Of a stretch of DNA of 64,000 nt, positions 29,280 to 39,670 are shown one piece after another. Numbering within the stretch: position 1 is the first letter of the stretch; every line of letters starts with the position of its first letter. Position numbers and translations under genes: made by a program. Location of the stretch: positions 12,229,289-12,293,288 of the forward strand of contig NC_045146.1 of the NCBI RefSeq assembly GCF_008831285.2. Reading direction: 5' to 3'. Under the pieces are notes generated by a model, which saw only the letters and a list, made by a program, of their open reading frames with translations, made no database searches and had not been told where the DNA came from. This stretch comes from Nymphaea colorata. Its lineage: Eukaryota; Streptophyta; Magnoliopsida; Nymphaeales; Nymphaeaceae.

Positions 29280-31180
29280 GTTGGCGCGCCAGTTGACCTT
29301 GGAAGGTAGGAGAGCGATGACCGACGCCGGTGCCGCAGGTGGCTAGTTTTCTGTCAATTGCTCTCTCAAGTCTGAAAACGAGATTTTAATTATCGAGAAA
29401 AAAATGGAATGAGGTGTGTTACGACACTCTGCATCCTACGAGCTATGTCTATTCATGAGGAAATTCTGTGGGCTAGTGTGGGCAATGGCCCACACAGTAC
29501 ACGTTTACTGGACTTTTCTAAAATCTTCAGTCGGGTTCTGCTCCCCATCTTACCATTAACACACCAGCATGCTGCTGCCCACATCGTTTTGGGTGACGAC
29601 TGATGATAAATCGTGGCCTCCACCCACTGTTGACAATGCAGATATTTCAGCATTAATTTTAGTTAAGCTATTGGCGGAAAATTTGATCTACTAAATTGGA
29701 TAATTGCAAGTCACCAATATGAATTTCAACATTTTCCCATAGTTTCCCCAATTATAATGCACTTATCAAATCGATTTTTGTATGAACATCAATATTATGG
29801 ATTGGTTAGTTAAGAAATAAATTAGGTCCCCCGATTTTAAGAAGCGTACGTTTCATTTCCAATTTGAATATGAAGCTTGCCGTCGATTTCAGGTGATATA
29901 GACTGCATCTGTGTCATCAAAAGAAGGTGTAACATAGATTTTGAGAAAGTTTTGCAAATAGGATGGTCTCTCTCGTGGATATCCAATTCAGATCCACTTA
30001 CGTATTTTTTCGTTTGAAAATTTTATAAAAAAACGCCTACCGGCCTAGCCTCCATTGTATTTACAAATAGCTGCTCAATGTTAAAAGAAACACGAACATT
30101 CGCTGATTCAATGTAGTCACTCACAGTCATATGCTTTGTGTGAACGCTGAGACAAGACATTGAAGTCGTGACGAAGACTTTGTTCCTCTTAAAAAGATAA
30201 AATGCTCTCCTCAAAAACAAAATAATTTAACTTCTAGGGCTGGAACCAAGAGAGGGAGAGGTTTCGTTTAAACTTAAATAAACTGTTTTCGTTTAATTCA
30301 TGGGGCTGTACCGAATTTGCCGAATAATAGGTGGTTTCTGTAAAAAAGAACGTAAGGTCAAGTCCTAGGAAGTTCTTGTCTCAGTATCTTTTTTTATCTT
30401 CCCAAGATATTTTGGCTATCTTAAAAATAGTTAACGTCTTGTCAAACTTGTTATCCACGAGGCCCTTTTTCAATTTTCTTTTCTGAGTAAACGCATACTT
30501 TATCAGACGCCAACTGAAACTCTATATCCTGGACTTCAATAGACATGTCCTTACATCAGAAGCATTACTATTATGATATTGGAAGACGACGGAAATCACA
30601 ATATACAAACTGAACCAAACTTTTTTTGTTAGATTCTCTCTCTCTCTCTCTCTCTCTCTCTTCTTCTTCTTCTTCTACTTTTTTTTTTCTTTTTTAAACT
30701 TTTTCCCAGATAAAGGATTGGTAGTCGCCGGATCCTTAACGTTGCTGTGATAAATCTGCTCGCTTACCTTTCATTACTTCAGTGTTCAGCCATTAATCCA
30801 AATTGACTCTTCAATTGAATGACTAGATGCATGTGGCCTTCCACTGTTAATTACCATGGTTAAAGCAGGGGCAGAATAAAAAATATTTTTGTGAAAGGGC
30901 ACTCATTAAAAAGTTTTAAACATAATAAAAGGACACATTATATTAATAGAAACTACCAATATAAAAATAACTACAATTAGTGGGATTGTATGAGAAAATT
31001 GCTACACATACACTCCGCACTGGGGTTAAAGTAACAAAATAATGAACTTGTTCCAATTGAAAGTCACAATGATCTTAGTTTTTGCCAACGGTGTTGGCCG
31101 TCGCTAAATATCTCAAAATGCCATTGGCAATTGAATTAGTCTGTAAAATTCCCGTCAGCAAAAGACTATACCGGTGAAAC
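29280..31180. other. Intergenic with (CT)n/(TTC)n tract
   Basis: No gene is supported. The microsatellite is (CT)n at 30635-30661 followed by (TTC)n to 30676. A gtgtgggcaatggcccacac motif at 29469-29490 is related to the repeat at 23.7 and 62.3 kb. Confidence 0.45.
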
Positions 31181-31184
31181 CAGG

Positions 31185-31340
31185 AGAACTTATTGGATGA
31201 ACATGCATGCAGACCTTTGAGCTCTCTTTTTGGCAGTTCCTTCTTCATTTTATTCAAGAAAAGCTCATGTTTTACCATAGATTCGTCCAAACCCTTGATG
31301 CATTTCAAACGTATTGGATGCTTTTAGATGTTGTTCTACC
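31185..31340. repeat. Block duplicated from 9.1-9.25 kb
   Basis: It shares ggatg.acatgcatgc.gacctttg, ttttaccatagactcc or similar, and tattggatgct with 9120-9240. Confidence 0.5.
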
Positions 31341-31439
31341 ATTCAGTCACATATTTATACACGCTCTTGACACTGGAAGGAAAACTAACCCTATTCTAGT
31401 TGACAGAAAAAAAAGGTCATACCAAAGAGCCATGAAGCT

Positions 31440-31843
31440 CGATAATTGAATAACATAAAAATCAAACCCCATTCTCTTCCCTGCGTCGACAAGAAGACGC
31501 GTCAGAGGATTGTGAGGTACGGCGGGGTTGTAGTCGGGCCACACTGAGGAATTGTTTCAGGATGGAGGAGGTAGGTGACCACTACAAACTGGTTTTCTGT
31601 TCTAGTTTCTGCAAGACCAGCTGGGTTCGGTGCCAGAACCTTGGGGTTTATCTTGCCCTGAATGATGTGCGCAGGCTGGTACTTGGCGGCCGCGCCTTGA
31701 CCTTGCGCGTCAAGTTCAAAAAGTTTGTAAACAACTGATGTGATTATGTTCCGGATATCACGTTTTTCCATGGACCAGCAGTTTGTGTTTTTGAAAGGTG
31801 TATCTCGTTTATGAGCTCTTGCTTTGATACGGTAGGTTGTCAA
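31440..31843 (-). other. Coding-like open frame, unidentified, with probable frameshift
   Basis: The minus-strand frame 31502-31843 (113 codons) reads KRDIRNIITSVVYKLFELD, then QPAHIIQGKINPKVLAPNPAG and TENQFVVVTYLLHPETIP. It has balanced, protein-like composition. Near 31510-31550 the frame shifts; continuation in the next frame gives NPAVPHNPLTRLLVDAGKRM. So it looks like a once-coding sequence of more than 125 residues with one frameshift. I do not recognise the family. It is unlike the DC1 genes on both sides and GC-richer than its flanks, which suggests an insertion of foreign or retrogene origin. Confidence 0.4.
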
Positions 31844-31939
31844 TTAGATTAGCTATTTTCTTCTTTCATCGCTATCTTATTCGATAGAATATATTGCTTA
31901 TCCCTAAATCAATGAAGGATCCATTTGCTTTAATTTGTA

Positions 31940-31948
<9 letters not shown>

Positions 31949-31983
<35 letters not shown>

Positions 31984-32009
31984 CAAAAAGAGAAAAAAAT
32001 CGAATGGTG

Positions 32010-32033
<24 letters not shown>
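31949..32033. repeat. Two (TA)n microsatellites in a duplicated context
   Basis: TA runs are at 31949-31977 and 32011-32033. Each is followed by aaaa.ac.aaa...a.aaaa.tcgaatggtga or similar, so a unit of about 60 bp is duplicated. Confidence 0.8.
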
Positions 32034-32046
<13 letters not shown>

Positions 32047-32425
32047 CAAAACAAAATTGAATGGTGATTGTAGCTATCGAATGTCACTTAGCTCATCTAT
32101 AAGAGCTTCCTACTAATGGATGACTGAAAAGAAAATAACTTATCCTTTTAGCATAGAATTCCGACCTATTGGAAATCACATCGAATTCAAAAACATAAAC
32201 AATTGTACCAGCAAGACATATTGACGATGAACCGAAAGAAACATTAAGCATAAACAAGCAGTGATAACTAGTTGTAGTACAGGCGACGATGGGTTTCAAC
32301 CTGAGACTACTACAGACGCTAACCGCTTCGATATGATAATACTTCGGACGTAGCAACTTATTCAAATCGGAGACTTCTGGTTCCTTCATGATACTGCCAT
32401 TACCATCGCTGCAGGTTGAAGGGGG

Positions 32426-35240
32426 TTAGGTGGAACTTGTCCCAGTACCCGCGTCCATCCCTTCCACATGCGACAGAAGCAAGCAGCTAGTCTCCTCCTG
32501 TAAGGCATCGTCGACAGTACCATCAGAAGCAGGGAGGTCGTAGAAGGTGTCCATGTTGACGCTGAAGTCGTCGTTGCCATCGGGAAAGTCACCGCCAATA
32601 TCGGGAACGTCGCCGCCATCTTCATCATCGTTATCAACATCTGTGTAGTCCAGGATGTCCATTGCCCCATCCAAACCAATAGTCCCAAGCACTACTTGAC
32701 CGAATAGAGTTTTCGTGACGATTCCTGCGGTGAGTTCAAAGACTTTCTTTACCTGCAGTTCATTGAGAAAATCATTTCCGTGGGGACATTGTGTTCGACT
32801 ATCTGCATTATAAGTATTTTTACAAGAGCTGGACATTGCTAAAAATTTTGGTGATGCATATAACCAGCTTCCTTTTCATAGGTCTCCCACTGCCATAGGG
32901 CCCATTTCCTTTTTTTTTTTTTGTTACGATACCAAGTTTATCAACCAAGTTATTCTAAAAAGGTTTTTGACAAGCTCAAAAGTATTTGGTCTTGGAAACG
33001 CATGTTTCTAAGGTACTACATGCTTGTTTCAAGAAACATTATGATTATCATTATAGCATTTGAATGTTAAATGGAAGAGCAATATCCATAATCACATAAA
33101 GCATGTTTCTCGAATCAAATACATAGCTTTCTTAAACCGTGTAATAGTAAGGGCCTCCAAACAATAGGGGTTGGACAACTGGACCAAGTAAAGAAGAATC
33201 TCTTGAGATAAAACAACAAAACAAAACCAAAACAGATGGGTTATTTCCCCGTTTTGGTAATGCACCGAACACACCAAAGAAGAGGCTTTTATATATATAA
33301 GAGTAAAAATAAAAAGTGTAAATCAATATTAAACGACACAAATATCCATCATTCTTTTTTCCTTATTTTATTCTTAATTGTTCATCATGTTGAATCAGAT
33401 GGCACAAATTAAATGGCGAGTGACTCTAAAAAACAAGTCACCGAACCCACCAAGAAGAGGCTTTTATGGGCGTAAAGAAAATTGCGTCCACCACCCCCTG
33501 CACACAACAAACATATGCCAACAAAAGGGCGGATATTGTTGAAAAAAAAACATCCTTTTAAGTCTTTTCACTTTTTCGATTCCCTTTTCTGTCTTTACAG
33601 GAATTTCTTTTATCAAAATAAAAGCATTTTTGTCATTAACCCTGTTGAGTGCATGACATTTTGTGCAATAACCAGGTTGAGTCAGTAGTACTCAAGTTTT
33701 AGATTTTAAGGCTTAAAAATATATAAGTGAACAAAATAGCTCAGAGGTATGCACTTAAAAATAATCAATTTTTGTGAGTAACCGCCCATACAAGGCCACA
33801 CTTACTCCTGGTTTCAGCCAAATTAATGGTATTCGTGGGGTCAGAGATAGGCAACTTGTTGGAAAGAAAAACATGCTTAGAGAGAGAGAGAGAAAGAGAG
33901 GGAGAGAGATATATACTTTTTCTCTTTTATACCCTTTCTTTCTTCCCGGGTAGGCCAGTTGCTTAGTCGTGCAGTCTGCAATGAAACCAAGTAGGGCAAA
34001 TTAGCTCAACACCAACGGGTTGGATTAAATTCAAATATAAATTTAATGAAATTGAATGTGGAGATGAGCTAGGTTTTACTGATATTTAAAAATTAAAGGA
34101 CTGACATAGGTGGTCTGAATTGAAGATTAATATATATAGACCTTAGTGGTAGATGGAGGGGCAGACCAGAGCACCTATATCATTACACATGTGAACATGT
34201 CAACTAGACAGTACTCTACATTTAATTTAATGAAATTTCTAATCACTAGACTGGTTTTTTCATAAATCCATCTGATGATTTTTTTTCTTTTCAGTTTCTT
34301 GGAATGGACAAAAATCATTCGTAGAAAATGGGGACCGTGCATCCTTTCAGAAAAATGTTGTTTTTACTTTTTGCTTTCTTGAAAAAGGAAGGTCCCTTCT
34401 CAGTACTTAATTATCATTGGTTTAGTTCATCATGACTTCAAACAACATAGAAAACTTATGTTTTACTTGTTTCAATTTCAAGAACTAGGAGAATTTCAAG
34501 AACTCAAGAAACCTTCGGAAAAACAGGAGCGACCAAATATGTATTTTACAAAACAATTACAAACCAGAAAATAAATATAAAAATGCCAGGCGCATCTAGA
34601 TTTGTGTTTAAGATTATATAGATTAGGTGCTTTGTGGGTGGCCCCCCTTGTATACAGTCATAAATATACGCTACAAAAAATTCAGAAAAAATGGCATATA
34701 ACTAATATTGATTCCAAAGCCATACTCACCTGGGTGCAGATCAAAGACGCAAGTTTTGCAGCTGCAGCTGTAGCAGCAATAGTGTATCTGAAGGCGACAA
34801 ACGTCACAGTAAGTGCTTCTCTCCGAAGGTGGGCTGTACGAGAGGTGTAGAGGGTGATGGTGGGCAGGGCAGCGGACCACCTGAGGCATCTGAAGGCAGA
34901 AGGGGTGGGCGTGGAAGTTGCAACTGTGGCAGTTGTAGTTGAACTGGCTAACGGCGTTCCCGCATATGTTGCAGGCAAGCGCGCCTCTGCTGCTTGCGGG
35001 CGGTGCATAAACAAGGTAAAGTGAGTGGTGGCGGTGCGCAGCGTGGCCTTCAAGCGACGGCAACAGCAGGGCGCAGCCGCGGTGGAGGAAGAAACAGCAA
35101 CTGCGGCAGCCGTAAAGGACGCTCCCCGGTCTGAAGGGCAGGCCGCAACCGCCGCAACTTGACGCCAACCCGTTGGTTTCCGACTTTCCCATCAGTTGCA
35201 GCGGGTGGACGTGGGCACCGTGCCGAAGGGTGGTCGCCAT
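32426..35240 (-). CDS. DC1 (C1-like zinc) protein with Asp-rich tail, three exons
   Basis: Exon 1 is 34730-35240 (511 nt), exon 2 33917-33975 (59 nt) and exon 3 32426-32752 (327 nt), giving 298 residues. Donors are GTGAGTATG and GTATATATCTC; acceptors are CATTGCAG and ACTGCAG. The protein starts MATTLRHGAHVHPLQLMG and has three zinc units: CGGC ... YGCRSCCFFLHRGC; CNIC ... YNCHSCNFHAHPFC; CDVC ... CCYSCSCKTCVFDLHP followed across the intron by D-C. Exon 2 gives a basic linker ending KKGYKREK. Exon 3 encodes VKKVFELTAGIVTKTLFGQV, an acidic stretch, VNMDTFYDLPASDG and LLLSHVEGM. It is closest to the 12220-15010 gene in exons 2 and 3. Intron 1 starts and ends like that paralogue. Met three codons upstream (35249) is an alternative start. 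Confidence 0.88.
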
Positions 35241-35590
35241 AGCCTGCATGATAAGTGAGGTCGAAGCTCAGTGCTCAAATGGTGAATCAGATGCCCAGCT
35301 GCTTCTTTATTTATTGGGAGAGCAGGCTTCTTCTTCATCACATCTTCAAAGACTTGGTCGTCCAAACAGCAATTCCTATTACATAATACATGTGGACCGT
35401 CTAGCTGGAGTGGCCAAGCACGATAAGAGGTTGCTTGGCTCTTAAAATACTCTGTAATTATTTTATAAATGTATTTGAAAGATTTTAAATTTTAGGGTCT
35501 CCATTTGCCAAACGACCTATAAACGCTTATAGAAAAAGACAACACATATTTTTACGGCAGTATGTGAATTTTAAGAATTTCCAATTGTTC
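35241..35590. other. Upstream flank of DC1 gene
   Basis: A TATA-like CAATAAATAAAG (minus strand) lies at 35304-35316, about 66 nt upstream of the start. Otherwise nothing was recognised. Confidence 0.45.
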
Positions 35591-35594
35591 TTGA

Positions 35595-35807
35595 CTAAAG
35601 GGGAGAGAGCCTGCGCTCAGTCCCCATCTTCATAAATGACAGAACGCCAGCATCACCATCCACATCCACGTCGCCATCTTCAACAATGAAAACAGGCCTG
35701 GAGGGCTCACGGCAGACTTGCCGGTAAAGATCGTCCGGCGAAGAGGCATCCATCGTTGAAGCACAGCCACACAGGGGCCGCCAGTTCAGCATGGCACGGA
35801 TCAGCAT
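35595..35807 (-). other. Open frame with short acidic segment, unidentified
   Basis: A 70-codon minus-strand frame contains MDASSPDDLYRQVCREPSRP and VEDGDVDVDGDAG. The acidic segment is reminiscent of DC1 exon 3, but neither the acceptor nor the DLP or HMEGM motifs are present. It may be a decayed exon 3, a small gene or chance. Confidence 0.3.
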
Positions 35808-35969
35808 TCAGGAGCAGAATTAGGAATCTGAACTTGCATCCAACTGGCAACGCAGACAGGGTCCTTAAATTCTATGATCTTAGAATATCATGTTATATAA
35901 GCAGCTTTCGCATGGACTCATTCAAACTCTTGATGCAATATTTCTCGACGTCTTTGACGCTTTTGGATT

Positions 35970-37000
35970 AAATGGACCGCATAACTATTTTCCAAATGAA
36001 GAAGACCAATAAGATCCACAATAATTCGGTGATTAAACGGACCACATATTTATTGTCCAAACAAAGGAGGATTGAAGGGCACGGGAATCAAGTCAAGCTC
36101 CCTCTGTTCTCTCATTCTCTAGATCACTCAATCACGTATTTATACACGTTCATAACAGAGATTTCAGCAAGCAATTCTATAAACATAAAAAAAAAAGCGT
36201 CGGCATCAAAGTCACTTTAAGTTAGAAAGTCTGTAACTTGAAAATCTTTTATTTCTACAAGAAATTTGTGTTGGTGCCGAGCCAGAATCTTTCAAATCTT
36301 TTAATGAATAAATAAATAAATTGTACAGACGCAGATGTATGACGCACGAAATCTGGTGAGAGCTCACAAGTATGCGGGCAAGTAATTGTATGATCCATTT
36401 CACAATCTTTGGGATAAGTCGACGTGTTCTGAAACTCTCGAACCCAATCACTTTGGAAAATTTTTTTATTTTTTAATCAAATGAAATTTTCACTTGAGTT
36501 CCATCTTCATTGTGTAATTTGTATATTTAATAAAAAAGTAAACACATGTATAATGTATTCAAAGCACTGATTTGATTTCTTTGAATGTCCATCCATCCAA
36601 AAAATTTCGAAGCCTACAATACATATTGGCATCGTGAAAATATCGAACGGGAGGTAGAAGCAAAAAGCGATGCAGGAAGGACATATATTCACTTCTCCTT
36701 TGTTCTTCTCATTTCATTTATTTACACCTGTTCAACGTCAACCCACGAGCTCTACAGCTGCTCTTTCTTTCTTCCAACCTTCTTGTTCTTCGGTGTTTTA
36801 TGACTAGGGCAATTGGAAACTCTGTTAACGGGTGAGAGCTAACTATTACCATTTTGCGCATGACAGTTGGTGCTCATTTTAAGTCACAAAAAAGAGCATG
36901 AGGAGCATCAAAATTGAGGTATTCAACTTCGATTAATGAGACTTGCGATACCCTTTTCTAGCCACAAAACCCGAGCAGGCTAAGGCTTGCGAGGCCATCA
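35970..37000. repeat. Intergenic duplicated block (copy of 8.2-9.0 kb)
   Basis: Colinear with 8280-9040: aaatctggtgagagctca at 36350, caattggaaactc.gttaac at 36810, and gacttgcgatacccttt.ctagccacaa at 36940. Two short direct repeats (gga.c.cataactattttcc / ggaccacatatttattgtcc) are at 35973 and 36038. There is no gene. Confidence 0.6.
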
Positions 37001-37142
37001 CAACTCGTATAAAAGATGGAATAATGAGAAAACATTTTTTGTTAACTTCAAAGAAACTAACAAGCTTCGTAGGCCAGCATGAACAAAAGTTTGACAACCA
37101 CAACAACAAAATTCCAAAACGAAGAGATAAGGCTGAAATTTA

Positions 37143-37318
37143 AGAATACATGTCATGAAGGTATAAAATGAACAAAAAAACCAAAACAAAAATCAATGAA
37201 ATTTGATTTGATAGACTTAAATTTTGATTCTAAAATTGAAAATGACATGTTTGATTGACAAAACTAAAAATTAAAATTTTAGAATTGATGAATTAAAACC
37301 TTCATGACATGTATTCTA
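37143..37318. mobile_element. MITE with perfect 20-bp terminal inverted repeats
   Basis: The left end is agaatacatgtcatgaaggt (37143-37162) and the right end accttcatgacatgtattct (37299-37318), exact reverse complements. The interior is AT-rich and itself partly self-complementary (gattctaaaattgaaaat against attttagaattgatgaatt). At 176 bp and without coding capacity it fits a foldback MITE. A target-site duplication is not clear. Confidence 0.8.
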
Positions 37319-37319
37319 A

Positions 37320-38610
37320 AGAGATGAAAAAAAATTCTAAAACTCTCGAATCATAACTCCATTCTTTAGGGTAGAATCACAATTCTTGACTTTTGATTTA
37401 TTAATTAGCCTATAATTCTGGAATCCTTTTTTTTTTTGACAACTTATTTTCATTTTATAAAAAAATGAGAATTTTATTTCTAAAATTACACAGAGCGCTG
37501 TCGAGAACGAGGACGAGCAAATGGAGCCTTCGGCCTGTGAAGTTGACAAGTATATTCATTGAATCATTGATCATTTTATTTGGGCATGTACGTAAGGTTT
37601 TTTTTTTTTTTTTTTTGAAGCTATGTTGTACAATTTTACTAAACTGTTCCTAATCCTTACCCAAATCCTATTGATGCCTCCAAATAAGCTGATACAAGAA
37701 TGGCGGATCTTCTGGTCAGTGGTCTTGAACCAGAGCTTTGAATGTCCATTTATGTTATTCATATCCTAATTGCAGATCAACGACATGAATTTTTGAAATA
37801 ATTTAACATTCCAAATTAATTTAATTTAAGTACACTTCATTCGGTACTCCTATTTAAACTCCAAAAAAAAAAAAATCGTTGTTTGATGCTAATCCAAGTG
37901 GCTTGCCTGCACCGAGTAGCTCATTGACAAGTTTATGTTGCCTTGATTGTTTGAAAAAGAGGAACACATTTAACCCCATACCGTGTTTACAACAGCGGCA
38001 TAATGATAAAAAAAAATTCTCAGAGGCATATTCGGACTAGTACTTTGGTCTAAATGCTGACAGGAATACGTTGAAGTATAGCGTAAAGAGTTTTTTAGTA
38101 TTGAAAGATAAGAAATCATTTAAAAAGCAACAGACCTATGGAGCGAAAGAGAGAAAGAGGTTGGGGCAGTCGGTGGCTCGTTCTTAACGTGAATCACCGG
38201 TTTCTGTTTTTGTTGGACATTTTTTATTTTTTAGGAGTGAGACAACTCCTAAATCCAACTTAAGCTTGCCCTGTTCAGAAATTAGGATGGAATCGCTTGT
38301 TCGTGATTTATTTTGGACATTCAGGTTGCTATGTCTGAAGAAAATGAAAATGAACTTTTAGGAGGACAAAAAGAAATTATGAAAAAGTTGTATATTTTTT
38401 TATAAAAGTTTTTAAAAATAGCTCAAACCTATTTTGTTCCCCTACATACATGCACACAACTCGACCCAAATAGTCCAAACGGGAGCTTTTTCTGCAACTA
38501 AGGATGGGCAATGGGCCCATCACCTGTGATGGAATGGGTATTGGAGGCCCGACCCGGCCTGATATATGTATTTAAATTTCATTATTTCACATTTTTTATT
38601 TTATTTTTCT
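37320..38610. other. Intergenic; parts shared with 48.5-49.2 kb
   Basis: Positions 37750-38010 match 48530-48660 plus 48850-49000, and 38200-38340 match 49110-49250. The 48.6 kb copy is interrupted by a CACTA-like insertion that is absent here. No gene. Confidence 0.5.
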
Positions 38611-38611
38611 A

Positions 38612-38612
38612 T

Positions 38613-38670
<58 letters not shown>
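38612..38670. repeat. Compound (CT)n(TA)n microsatellite
   Basis: CT run to about 38630, followed directly by a TA run. Confidence 0.9.
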
Positions 38671-38671
<1 letters not shown>

Positions 38672-38682
38672 ATGTGATGCGG

Positions 38683-39048
38683 ACATACAAACTTTTGGTG
38701 CATCGCCAATATCTCCCTCAAAAATTTTTTTGTGCTACTAATTTCTCTCTTAAAAACGCTTGATACAGTGTTTATGAGATATTAAAAAGTGAAATGTTAG
38801 GACTTTCAAATAAGGGTAGACCTCAAACTGGGTACGCGATGGGTATGAATTGAGTTGATGGTCTAACATACAAACTTTTGGTGCATCGCCAATGGCTTCC
38901 TTAAAATTTTTTGTGTGCTACTAATTTCTCTCTTAAAAACATTTGATACAGTGTTTCTGAGATATTAAAAAATGAAATCTTAGGAGTTTTAAATAAAGGT
39001 AGACATCAAACAGAATACCCGATGGGTATGAATTAAGTTTGGTCGAGT
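38683..39048. repeat. Tandem duplication, 183-bp period, two copies
   Basis: Copy 1 starts acatacaaacttttggtgca at 38683 and copy 2 at 38866. Both end cgatgggtatgaatt.agtt. Copies differ by scattered substitutions and small indels. Confidence 0.85.
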
Positions 39049-39059
39049 CTAACCCAATA

Positions 39060-39670
39060 ACTAAGCAAGCCGAGCTTGGGCTGCCGCTAAAGGCTTTAGT
39101 TCAGCTCAAGCCCGACTTTGTCGAGTCTCATCCCAGCTCGGCTCGGCTCGACCCGATGTCCAGCCTTACTTGCAATCATTTTTTTTTATGACATAGATGC
39201 CGGGTAATTTATTAAAAACGTAGTCATTTTTCTAAGCCTGCCTTGGCTACCTTATCCTGACGTTGTAAAAGTTATTTATCATCGTGAAATCATCGACACA
39301 TCCACAAAAAGGTGAAATTATCAGGGAAGCCGTTACAATCGACTAATCAAATCTGTTACTATCTTTTTTCATAATCATGAAGATGTGATCTATGCGGTTC
39401 ACAAGTTGAGCTCGAAAACCATCTTGTGATTCACAGGGAGTGAAAATTCGAGGGTCTCTACTTGCACAATTTTGACAGACTGCAAACATTTAGTTTTCCA
39501 ATTTTAGTCACGTCGCATGACTTAAATGTAGGAAAATTTTGCCAATTATTATTCTATTTGTTCTCCAAATGATAGCCAATCCACTAGGGCTTTGGACTAC
39601 AAAAATGATGTATCAACTGTAATGGCGACGACGGGCTTCATTAATTTGACAATGCTGCCGGCAGGGCAAC
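39060..39670. other. Intergenic with GC-rich repeat tail and 3' flank of DC1 gene
   Basis: GC-rich gctcggctcggctcgacccg is near 39130-39160. The last 100 bases share ggcgacgacgggcttcatta with the 3' flank at 12100 and are probably 3' UTR. Confidence 0.4.
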
